DNA of 17,917 nt from Pseudopyrenochaeta lycopersici. Its lineage: Eukaryota; Ascomycota; Dothideomycetes; Pleosporales; Pseudopyrenochaetaceae. Shown here piece by piece: positions 8,358 through 16,166 of this stretch (within the stretch, counting starts at the first letter, position 1; every line of letters begins with the position of its first letter). Under the pieces are notes generated by a model, which saw only the letters and a program-made list of their open reading frames with translations, was not told the origin of the DNA and did not search any database. Made by a program: the position numbers and the translations under genes. The stretch spans positions 1 through 17,917 of the forward strand of contig NHZP01000167.1 in NCBI GenBank assembly GCA_003313425.1, written 5' to 3'.

Positions 8358-9380
8358 CTACAAATAGACATTAGATTTTGAGGTAGCAATCACAGTCGGA
8401 TCCGCTTTCGAGGCACGAGCCGCATAACGTGCGAGGCTTAAGGTCTGGGTCTCAGATGGCTTCCCAAACGCAGAAGCGGAATACAAAGCTAGCGGGTCGG
8501 CTGTTAGAGCGCTGCGCGATCTGAAATCCGTAACCGCCGAGGGCATTGGGTCCTGCTGGATGAGCGGATGCTCGGTCTGCTCTGGTGGAATGCTCAGTGC
8601 AAGATCAACATCGACACAAGAGGTATAGTATTCGTCCCTCCCATTGGGGTAAGTAGGGTCTTTCCCAGGCGCGTTCGGCCACTGCCACACCCAGTACATT
8701 GTGTAAGATTTGTCGACTTGGACGTCGTCAGGTATTCTGACGTCCGTTTCGCACAACAACTCGTGCTCACTCCCAGGTTGTCCCGGCAGGGGGTTGGGCG
8801 TTTGCTCTTTCCGGGTGTCTGCAGCAATTGCGTTATTCCCAAGTTGGTAGCACCTTCCATCGTCGAAGTTCTGAGTGGTAAGGAGAACACCACGCGCATC
8901 ACCGCCAGAACCGTCACGGGTCCATTTCAGCACGTCGAGTAGGACCTCTTCTTGGAGAGGCTGTTGGGTGCCAAATACAAAGACCGTGCCACCTTTCTCC
9001 GGCTTGCCCAGCAGGTTCTTTCCGCCATTTGGGATTGTGGCATGTCCGTTCTCTGCATATCGCATTGCGATCATCCCACCAGGCACGGTCTGCAAGCGAG
9101 GATAGTTGACAGTCTGGTGTGCAATGCGCTGAGAGGGATGACAGAGAAGATCTGTGTGAGCCACAAATGGTGGCTGCCGTTCCAAGGGTGGAATCAACCA
9201 TACGTCGGCATTTTGATCGAAGTGAGCGACGCCTTTATCTACAAAACCGCGAGGATAGCCGTACCCTGCCATGAAAGATCCGTTGGACGCAATGTTCGAC
9301 AGCTGTTCCACCCACGAATGCGCACCAGCCAGCTTGACAAAGACTAACAGTAGGGACGCAATGGCTTGAGAAGGATGCAT
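8358..9380 (-). CDS. Secreted LPMO-like protein (DUF7492 type)
   Basis: This is an intact, intron-free frame of 340 residues starting at ATG 9380. Residues 1-20 form a signal peptide with hydrophobic core IASLLLVFVKLAG and predicted cleavage after Ala20, which makes His21 the mature N terminus (HSWVEQL). The sequence GSFMAGYGYPRGFV (34-47) is typical of the fungal family I know as DUF7492. A second conserved histidine, His113, lies in MRYAENGHATIP. Together with His21 this is the pattern of the copper-binding histidine brace of lytic polysaccharide monooxygenases, and YTMYWVWQW (226-234) followed by DEYYTSCVDVDL (249-260) could supply the buried axial tyrosine. Cysteines 80, 177, 210 and 255 could form two disulfides. 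The tail (about 285-340) is Ser/Ala-rich with no GPI or membrane segment, so the protein is probably released. Copper binding and polysaccharide oxidation are inferred, not shown. Confidence 0.85.
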   Translation of the reverse strand: MHPSQAIASLLLVFVKLAGAHSWVEQLSNIASNGSFMAGYGYPRGFVDKGVAHFDQNADVWLIPPLERQPPFVAHTDLLCHPSQRIAHQTVNYPRLQTVPGGMIAMRYAENGHATIPNGGKNLLGKPEKGGTVFVFGTQQPLQEEVLLDVLKWTRDGSGGDARGVLLTTQNFDDGRCYQLGNNAIAADTRKEQTPNPLPGQPGSEHELLCETDVRIPDDVQVDKSYTMYWVWQWPNAPGKDPTYPNGRDEYYTSCVDVDLALSIPPEQTEHPLIQQDPMPSAVTDFRSRSALTADPLALYSASAFGKPSETQTLSLARYAARASKADPTVIATSKSNVYL

Positions 9381-9738
9381 CGTGTAGAGTCAGCCAACGT
9401 GGGTCCACGAGGGAGGCTGGCGGCGTGTGAGTGACAGGATGTACAAACTCTACAGCTATGGCCGCGGCGGCTTTAAGGGCACAACATATCCACACTGGTG
9501 AGCATGATCAGATTGGAGAATTCTTCCATTGAATGACGTGAATGACCAAGCGGTTGTTCGATATGTTTTCGTGATAGTCGTCACGTCGGTCATTGTCCAC
9601 CGTTCGCTATGCCGGACGCTCAGATCGGAAAAGCTGCTGTGAAGGGGTGAGCCGTTAAGTTCAGCGCCACTTGGAGCAGCACCATCTGCTTGGAGGTCAG
9701 CCGATCCTGTATGAGGACGGACGTTCGCATGAATTTTG
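9381..9738. other. Upstream region of the LPMO-like gene
   Basis: This probably contains the promoter of the minus-strand gene. No clear TATA box is visible. The frames crossing it (9235-9495 and 9456-9842, -) have no family features. Confidence 0.4.
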
Positions 9739-9749
9739 CAGCAAGAAGC

Positions 9750-9799
9750 AGTACAAGCAGTATAAGCAGCATAAGTAGTATAAGCAGTATAAGCAGTAT
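9750..9799. repeat. Nine-base minisatellite, unit agtataagc
   Basis: Five consecutive nine-base units run from 9750 to 9794 (agtacaagc, agtataagc, agcataagt, agtataagc, agtataagc), followed by a partial unit; a more diverged unit precedes at 9740. Because the unit is a multiple of three, an open Tyr/Thr/Ala-rich frame appears on the minus strand. I regard that frame as a by-product. Confidence 0.85.
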
Positions 9800-9871
9800 C
9801 CTGGGCGTCCACATCTCTATAGGCATAACGCAACAAATTCATTCAATCCCCAAAGTCTAACCATAAAGGAT

Positions 9872-9918
9872 ACACACACACACACACACACAACACCACA
9901 CACACACCACACACCACA
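9872..9918. repeat. CA/GT microsatellite, possible LINE tail
   Basis: An uninterrupted AC run spans 9872-9892 and is followed by CA-rich sequence with CAC interruptions to 9918. On the minus strand this GT-rich tract directly follows the presumed 3' end of the LINE and its AATAAA. It may therefore be the element's tail or slippage expanded from it. Confidence 0.8.
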
Positions 9919-10860
9919 ATTTATTAACGCCCGGCGGCTGAGCCGAAAGGACTACTATCACTGCTCTACTAATACATTGCCCGCAGTGGGTCCTGTTCTC
10001 CTTCAAGCCCATGCAATACGCCATTCATACCTTATATTCCTTCATTTAACATTTCTCTTCGATTTCTCGTGGGTTAGTAATGTTGTTAGTAAACTGCTTG
10101 AATGCTTTTCTCCAAGTGTTCAGCGTCCTATCTTCGGCAACTGAAGCGGTGTCTGCTTTCTGTGGCACGAGGTGATATGTTGGTGAGTCGGGTTGGGTGT
10201 TAGTTAGGTAGGTAGTTAGGTGTCCTGATTAATCTGCCGTTGGTTTACATCGAGTCGACCTGTGGCTATTGCGAACCGTATCGTTGCTCGGACAGCGTTC
10301 ATGTTCGGAGTCCAGTTCTTGTCATCAGCTGTGGTCTTTCCGCCGAGGAAGAAAGATAGATTCCCTCTGCCTGTGTCTGTGCATTGTAGCATCTCTGTTC
10401 GGAGCGTTGTCCATCTTCTGCACCGGAAGAGGAAGTGTTCTACTGTCTCTTGCGCTTGTCCGTATTCACACTGGTCTGTTGACGCAGCATTGATTCGGTG
10501 GAGATATACGTTCAGTCTTGCCATGCCTGTCCTGAGTTGGGCGAGCGTGTTCGCTTCTTTCCATGATAGTCGGTCATAGAGCTGTCGCGTATGTTTGCCT
10601 GGTAATGCTTTGTCTATTCTTTTAGAGTAGCTCCCGACGTTTTCCAGTAACCCCCTAGCGGTGGCACGATGCTTAGCTCGCGCAATGTTAAGGGTGGTCG
10701 ATCGCATTCTGGGGAGTTGTGTCTGTGGGGTGACACCCTGTCTCGTTGCCGCTTTTGCCTTCGCTTTAGCAAGCTTCAACAGTGCGTTTTCTTCACTTGA
10801 CCGCAGCCATAATACAGTTATCGTGTTTCCATTTCTTTTCAGTGCTCTTATGGATTCATA
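9919..10860 (-). mobile_element. 5'-truncated non-LTR retrotransposon (Tad-like LINE)
   Basis: This is the 3' end of a LINE on the minus strand. It contains the end of the RNase H domain and the C-terminal part of ORF2 (see the 10216-10968 entry). About 300 bases of 3' untranslated sequence follow, ending in the G/C-rich stretch ggctcagccgccgggcg, then TTAATAAA at about 9927-9920 and a GT-rich tail. The reverse transcriptase and endonuclease parts are absent, as expected for incomplete reverse transcription. The 5' boundary near 10860 is inferred from where LINE-like residues begin. I could not identify target-site duplications. Confidence 0.75.
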
Positions 10861-10968
10861 GGTGCGGCATGTCAGTACAGTTGCTTGCGAAACCGCCTGC
10901 ACCTTTTTGCGCACACAAAGATTCTTGGCCCCCACTGCACTAGGACACCCATGCTGTTGTGTGGCCAA
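10216..10968 (-). pseudogene. LINE ORF2 C-terminal fragment
   Basis: The frame runs 250 codons without a stop. From about residue 37 it reads TYESIRALKRNGNTITVLWL, then SSEENALLKLAKAKAK, corresponding to the last strand and helix of the RNase H domain in Tad-like elements. It continues through LSWKEANTLAQLRTGMARLN to a knuckle-like motif, CEYGQAQETVEHFLFRCRRW. Relatives usually have C-x-C there; here the second position is Tyr. The change fits a C-to-T transition at CpA on the plus strand, the type RIP makes, but one site is weak evidence. The first 36 or so residues lie in the inverted-repeat arm and may not belong to the LINE. The fragment lacks reverse transcriptase and cannot be functional. 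Confidence 0.75.
10876..10935 (-). repeat. Inverted repeat arm at LINE 5' end
   Basis: Read on the minus strand, this segment matches 11066-11124 on the plus strand. The innermost 23 bases (10876-10898) are an exact inverted match, with core ggcggtttcgcaagcaactg. The remaining bases agree at roughly three quarters of positions with one gap. The arms are separated by about 130 bases and could pair as a long hairpin. Confidence 0.85.
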
Positions 10969-11065
10969 TCATCTGCCTTCAGTGTCAACAGCGGAACCCC
11001 CTCGAACTCCGCAGAATCGCCTTACAGGAACATGGTTGGTTGAAAGGCAGCAAGGACTTGGGGCC

Positions 11066-11124
11066 GCAAGGGTCAAAAATCTTCGTGGGCCCAAACGGTG
11101 AAGGCGGTTTCGCAAGCAACTGTA
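11066..11124 (+). repeat. Inverted repeat arm, distal copy
   Basis: This is the partner of 10876-10935; the perfect 23-base part is 11102-11124. On the plus strand the arm reads openly as SKIFVGPNGEGGFASNC in one frame. Both copies encode the peptide AVSQATV in another frame, so the unit may derive from coding sequence. The origin is unknown. Confidence 0.85.
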
Positions 11125-11217
11125 TGAAGGCTACCGCAGCAGCCATCGGTCACCTTTGCTAACCAATCATGCATACGTACACGGCGAAGAGCATGAGATT
11201 GATGAACTGAGGGTTCG

Positions 11218-11487
11218 TTGCTGAAACCAAGCGATCACCCAGTAGCATCCAATGATTCAACGGGGAAGACCGAAAATGCTGACGATCTTCAGACGGGAAT
11301 CGTGTTAGGCTGTATCGAGCTTAGTGCCACGTGGCCATATGCACTCGTGCGCAATCGACGAGCGATCATCGAATGCTTACTCGCCTCAAAGCCAGATGGC
11401 GTTGATCTACAGCGCACCGGGCCGAACGATGAATGGCACTGGATGAGCGATGACAGTCATCCAATTAGCTACCTGGTCAGCACTTGA
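11218..11487 (+). pseudogene. Possible ankyrin-like gene scrap
   Basis: An 89-codon frame without an ATG start. The segment ALVRNRRAIIECLLASKPDG resembles the helix pair of an ankyrin repeat (position-specific leucines and an IIECLL-like motif), and DDSHPISYLV follows, similar to the start of another repeat. There is no second clear repeat, promoter or splice signal. It is best seen as a possible relic; chance similarity is a real alternative. Confidence 0.2.
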
Positions 11488-12812
11488 TTGTAGCGGAACG
11501 ACCCGCGCCTAGTGCTGATGGTCATCACATGTGGCGCATTCTAGCGTGTTAATGCTGGTGTTGTGGTTACCCACTTAGAGGATAATGATTATGATCCCCT
11601 CAATACCACGTCAACGACCATCAGCGTTCTACTCACATGGCTAACCTGTCAATGCAAGCACTGTTAGGCATGACCGGTCATGACTCGTGGGTTCCATGCT
11701 TCATGACGCAAGCAACAAACCATTCATCCCACGCCAGTCCAGTCTCGGCTAAAATAAGCCTTTCCTGACTTCACGAGTTATGAGTCAGTCACGAAAATCT
11801 CCGGGCTAATCAAACAGCGGCGCCGGAAACTGGGCAATTGACTGCAGAGGGGAGTGTTGGAGGCTCCTTCTCGAATCCTCACAGCTTGCCCACACATGTG
11901 GCAATGTAATGTTGCTGCTCGTTGTTACCATTACATGTTTCGTTTCGAATGTTGAGACGATGGTGCTAAGCCGCAATGGGCTGCCCTCCGCAAGGATATT
12001 GCACGCTGCGGCGTGGCGGCTTGCTGCTGCGTGGAAATGGGGCGTTGGCACATCAGCACGCGAAACAAGCAAGTACATCGTGGTGGGTACACAAGGACAC
12101 CAGGTTACGCGGAGCTCTTCGATACTAACTGCTTACCTCCATCACTACAATCGGCCAGTATTTTTGTGCTATCTCTGATCTGCTTATGCCTCCATGTCAG
12201 CTATGGTAAACGTGTCAGGGTTAGCTTCGAATCATCGCTATGCTAGCGGCTGGCACTCCTATACTGATACCCTGCTTATCGCCCAAGCCGTTCATCATAC
12301 TTTTGCCTCACGTGGAATTGATTACTTGAGAAAGGCTAGTTTTTCGACACGGCGGACAGTAAGCACTGTAATGGGAAGCCAGAACTGTGGTGCACAATAT
12401 TGGCACTTGCTTCGCAGATGATATTCTATCAGCATAAGCGTACTGGAGGCCAGTGGCTATAAAGGTGTGGGCGTAGCATGTTCTAAGCCCTCGAATGTGG
12501 TCACACATCGCTACACTCAAGGCTCACTTCCAGCGAGGGATTGCGACGCAACAAGCGACTCAATCCAGCTTCGTCATTTCATACCACAAATTCTGTCCCA
12601 GTTCTCCTATATCGAGCCCGGTGTAACAGCCCGATAGCCGGTGAAACAATGCTCTTGTTTTGAACGTCTGAGCGACAACGTGTTGGTGATGCCACAGTGG
12701 GCCGACTCTGCTAACCACAATGTCTGCTGTTGAGACACTAGAGAAATGCCAGGTGCTGCGCTAGCTGATATTAGTGAAGGCCTCGCGCTCCAGGCTTGCG
12801 GCGAAGTTTCGT
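11488..12812. other. No recognisable gene
   Basis: Overlapping frames of 70-90 codons occur on both strands around 11800-12520, none with a family signature. The plus-strand frame at 11909 starts with a hydrophobic MLLLVVTITCFVSNV but then has no feature of a secreted protein, so I do not call it. Confidence 0.4.
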
Positions 12813-12836
12813 GTTCAATTCCGCGTTCAATTCCGC
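12813..12836. repeat. Twelve-base direct tandem duplication
   Basis: The unit gttcaattccgc occurs twice back to back (12813-12824 and 12825-12836) with no difference. Confidence 0.9.
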
Positions 12837-13401
12837 GTTTCCGCTAGCTCCGTGCTTATTTCCGGTCTACATCCTCTTGTCCACTTGGTCAGTATCCTAT
12901 AGCCTACATTATGCATGGTACTAACATGCCAGTACGGTTGGCGCCGCTTAGCACCGCATTCGTACTCTTTATACTTAGGCCTATAGTGCTTCTCAGGCTG
13001 TTTTACGAGGCGTGAGAGCTTCATTGAGGCCTTTGAGAGCCGAAGGCTGGCTTTGGGGAAATTCCTCAGCTATCTGGTAAATCTCGTGCGTCTCAGAGCG
13101 TGGTGCGCACACGGTCGCGTCAGCCGCAAGCGCGAGTCATCATGGTCAAGTCCGGAGGTATCATCACATTGGCTTGTACAACCTCTAGTAACGTTAACGG
13201 CTGATATCACCTTCCCTTCGAGCAAGCTTTGCTAATCTCTCTCAGGCAATTGAACGCGTACACGAACAATAAAATCGAGATTCATCTACCTATCCGGGTT
13301 TCGTGCCCTGCATCCACAAAATTTCTTGTGCAACAACTGAGTATAATACGCCGAAATTGCTTGCCCATTCTACGACTGCTTGTTGAGATCTTTGCTGACT
13401 A
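12837..13401. other. No recognisable gene
   Basis: A 65-codon minus-strand frame (12827-13024) begins with an ATG and encodes a basic peptide (MKLSRLVKQPEKHYRPKYKE), but I cannot assign it. Nothing else is evident. Confidence 0.35.
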
Positions 13402-15330
13402 GTGGCACGGTTTTGGCGTTGCATTCAAACACAAATCTTGCTCAGAATCACCGACAACTTCGAGAGAATTACTCGGATTGCGCGCGTCGTTGGTAGCTTG
13501 CCCCAACCTTTGCGATATTCTCTAGGGTCATCTACTCTACGTAAGTCCCGATCCAAAGAGCAAGCGGCTTGTTCGCCTCTTCAGCTCTATACCTATACCT
13601 CCCCATTCTTACTGAACAGAAGATCTGCGCCCTGGAAAATGTGCCTGCAGGTCAGCTTAAATCAAAATATCTATCGCTACATGCTAGGCGGGGCTACAGT
13701 ATCAACGTCGTACGGGCTGACTACTGAAATAGGTCAATGTCATGATATTCAGCCTTACCCATACGCTGCTCATATTCGTTCTCAATTAGACTACTCACAG
13801 GGTACCTCTCCTTTTTCGCCGCAACTGGATAAGTCCTCAAGGCCTTTTCGGGTCGCTTCTTCTGCTTCTAGCTTATCCACACGGTCACCACCCCACGAGG
13901 TAAGAGTAAGTTCAATACCTTTGTCACCCTATTTGTACTAACACTAACTGTCGTGCCCGGCGCCTTTGCTAGAATATAAATCGCAGCATCGGCTGAGAGC
14001 ATTTGTGGCTGTCAACTTAGGTGAGCGATTCACAAGGCTGTACAATCCTCGCCAGGCCGTGCTCAAGCAGGGCGTGGAGGCGTTGACCCCGCTTCTGCAG
14101 CTCGATTTCCGCTAATCCGACTCTCGCAGGGATCAGTCCGATTATGCCCAACAGATGTTCCGCATCTATTGACAGTCAGTAAGTGATCGCTCCGTTTATT
14201 GCGGTTAAGTATGGCGACACTCAAAGGTTGACAGCACCATGGATTCAATCTGGGGCTTCCCAGATTGGCCGCTTGCTGTGACACTGACATCCTTAAATTC
14301 AAGAGTAATCGCCGCCTAAGCGTGTGCCATTCATTCAAACTTCTCGCAGCGTCGACCAATGGCTGAAACATGACCAGAAACTGACATTCCAAACACTGAG
14401 GCAACCGACGTCTTCGATGCTGTCGAATGGCAACCTTCGCTCTACCATCCTACCTCTGTCGAGCTGAATCAAGATCCTCGAGGTCCACAAGAGACAGTAA
14501 GTCCTATATGGCCCTCGATGATCATCCGAGATGTATCAAGACTGCGGGGACAAGCTTGAAGTCTGACTGACTAGTCCCTAGATCTCGTCTATCAACTTCG
14601 GATGCCGCTGAGGCGCGTATCTACAATCCGTCGTGTCCCATAAAAGTATGTGTCCGTGGATCTGCTAACGCCAATCAGCCTCCAAATCTTTGCAGCATGC
14701 GATCTATACAAGGGACGCACCGACCAACGTCGAAGAAGACGCTAGCCGGCGCTAAGTGGCTTCAAGCGCACTCCGACTCTTAGATGTCTCGCGGATTTGG
14801 ATGCTCATACGCGACATTGAGTTCCCCTGCTCGCAATCGCAACGTCATCTGCTGACATCTGTCTCGTAGCGCCCTGGCACTGAATCAAAGCTAGCGGTTG
14901 GCCTGGCTCTTGAGATCTACTGCCGCGAAGGACCATCAGGTAAGCGGTCTTTGCATCGTGCCTACTGGTTCTGTACAAGCTCTACCTAATCAGTAAGGCT
15001 TGATGTTAATATTTTCTACACTCGCGAAAGAAAGGTTACATCTTTAGTGTGCTTCTAGCGACGTGCACAGCGATTTCACAACATTTTGAAGGCCCCTGGA
15101 CCTGCAACCAGCTAACTGTTTGGAGCAGGGCCCGTAACGGCTTGTGTACGCAAGAGCATCATGTCGCAATGATATATGTAGCGTCCCATGGCGCGTGGGG
15201 CGAGTAAACTGTGTGAGTCTTTCTCCGCCCCTGGCATCCTGGTCTGGCTTATTTACAGGAAACGGCACAATCAGTGATGCGGATCGCGACCGATCAAGAG
15301 GAAGATTCAATCGCTCGAGACAGGTAGCTG
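13402..15330 (+). pseudogene. Possible relic of a multi-exon TPR-type gene
   Basis: No frame is open for long, but short protein-like pieces alternate with splice-like signals. Donors GTAAGT at 13541, GTAAGA at 13900, GTAAGC at 14940 and GTGAGT at 15213 are each followed by plausible acceptors in at least two cases (13541-13619; 13900-13972 with a CTAACACTAAC branch region). After the second, in one frame, comes AFVAVNLGERFTRLYNPRQA (13999-14058) running on to ALTPLL and a stop at 14113. This resembles the TPR repeats of large fungal NLR/CHAT-type proteins, whose consensus includes LxNLGxRxxxRY and ALELTP. Another piece, KLAVGLALEIYCREGPSG, ends at the 14940 donor. The pieces do not join in frame. 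The assignment is tentative. Confidence 0.25.
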
Positions 15331-15516
15331 GGGTAAGCACAATCGGCAAAGTCTTCAGCAAATCGCTGTGCCATTCTCCGGTCCCAACCCAGGATTCTTC
15401 ATATCACCTCTTGGCGGCCGCTGACGTTAACACAGAACGCCATACTACAAAACCGATTATATGACTAGTGGCCTAAGTGTAAACGTGGAAAAGAGGGGCC
15501 AAGCCGCCTTGCTGTT

Positions 15517-15529
15517 GGGGGGGGGGGGG
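15517..15529. repeat. Run of 13 G
   Basis: Thirteen consecutive guanines are followed by AAA. Such runs are uncommon in fungal DNA and are prone to length errors in sequencing. Confidence 0.9.
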
Positions 15530-15924
15530 AAATCCGCCGAACGGTGATGGCTTGCCAACGCATGCATATGCATACCATGTCTAGCGCGGCGGACCGCGCC
15601 TCCCGGCACCACCCTGCATATCTCCGAGTCAGTGTTATGCAGGCAGTCCACATACATCGTGTCTGCTGCCGGAGTCCAACCCTGGCCCGTGTCCATGCAA
15701 TTGCACGGGCGCCGCCATCATCCGCTGCCTGTCAGTCCTCTTCGGGCCAGCGTCCCTTAGGCCGGTACTTCACAATTGAACTCAGATCCCGAAACTTCAA
15801 CGAACACAGCGGGATGATTCTGTACCAACAGTCAAGAGCAAGTCGCCTCGCGCAAGTGACTGCGCTTGTGAAGGCCGCAGGTGGGCCTAATCAACTCTGC
15901 CGTACTAGACTGCATAAAGCGTGC

Positions 15925-15959
15925 AAGAGAAAAGAGAAGAGAGAAGAGAGAAGAGAGAG
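15925..15959. repeat. GA-rich simple repeat
   Basis: A purine-only tract made of repeated gagaa/agagaga units. It could be a nucleosome-excluding element upstream of the O-methyltransferase gene, about 210 bases before its ATG, but that role is speculative. Confidence 0.8.
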
Positions 15960-16166
15960 TATCTGCTTCATTCTCGTTTCTAGCCTCTAAGCATTAGTAC
16001 AGTTTTGACCCCATGGACCGGTGGCCAAATCAGCTACTGTGCAATACACGAACTAGGCTAGGCACACTAACGAGACTCGTCCAGCATATCTGAACATAAG
16101 GCGTTAAAAGTCATTGCAAATTTCGGGGGGTTCCACATCGAAGCAGCACTCGCCCAAGGCGGTATC

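Larger units (their letters stand above)
15331..16166. other. No gene; simple repeats
   Basis: One 148-codon plus-strand frame crosses the region (15544-15990), but its C-terminal end is the translated GA repeat and it shows no family features. The identifiable elements are the G run and the GA-rich tract. Confidence 0.45.

Noticed and set aside
9456..9842. A Tyr/Thr/Ala-repeat protein on the minus strand
   Set aside because: The repeated residues come from the nine-base minisatellite; the flanks show no protein features.
9872..9918. Telomere-like or CRISPR-like array
   Set aside because: It is a plain CA microsatellite; there are no TTAGGG units and no spacer-repeat pattern here or elsewhere in the window.
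11510..11640. Hairpin around gctgatggtc / gaccatcagc
   Set aside because: Only about ten bases pair perfectly, with a spacer near 90 bases; this is common by chance in a window of this size.
11909..12178. A small secreted effector-like protein
   Set aside because: The start is hydrophobic, but no clear cleavage site or cysteine pattern follows, and an equal-sized frame covers it on the other strand.
15544..15990. A 148-codon plus-strand frame as a gene
   Set aside because: Its basic C-terminal part is simply the GA repeat translated. The rest has no family signature and is rich in residues typical of random frames.
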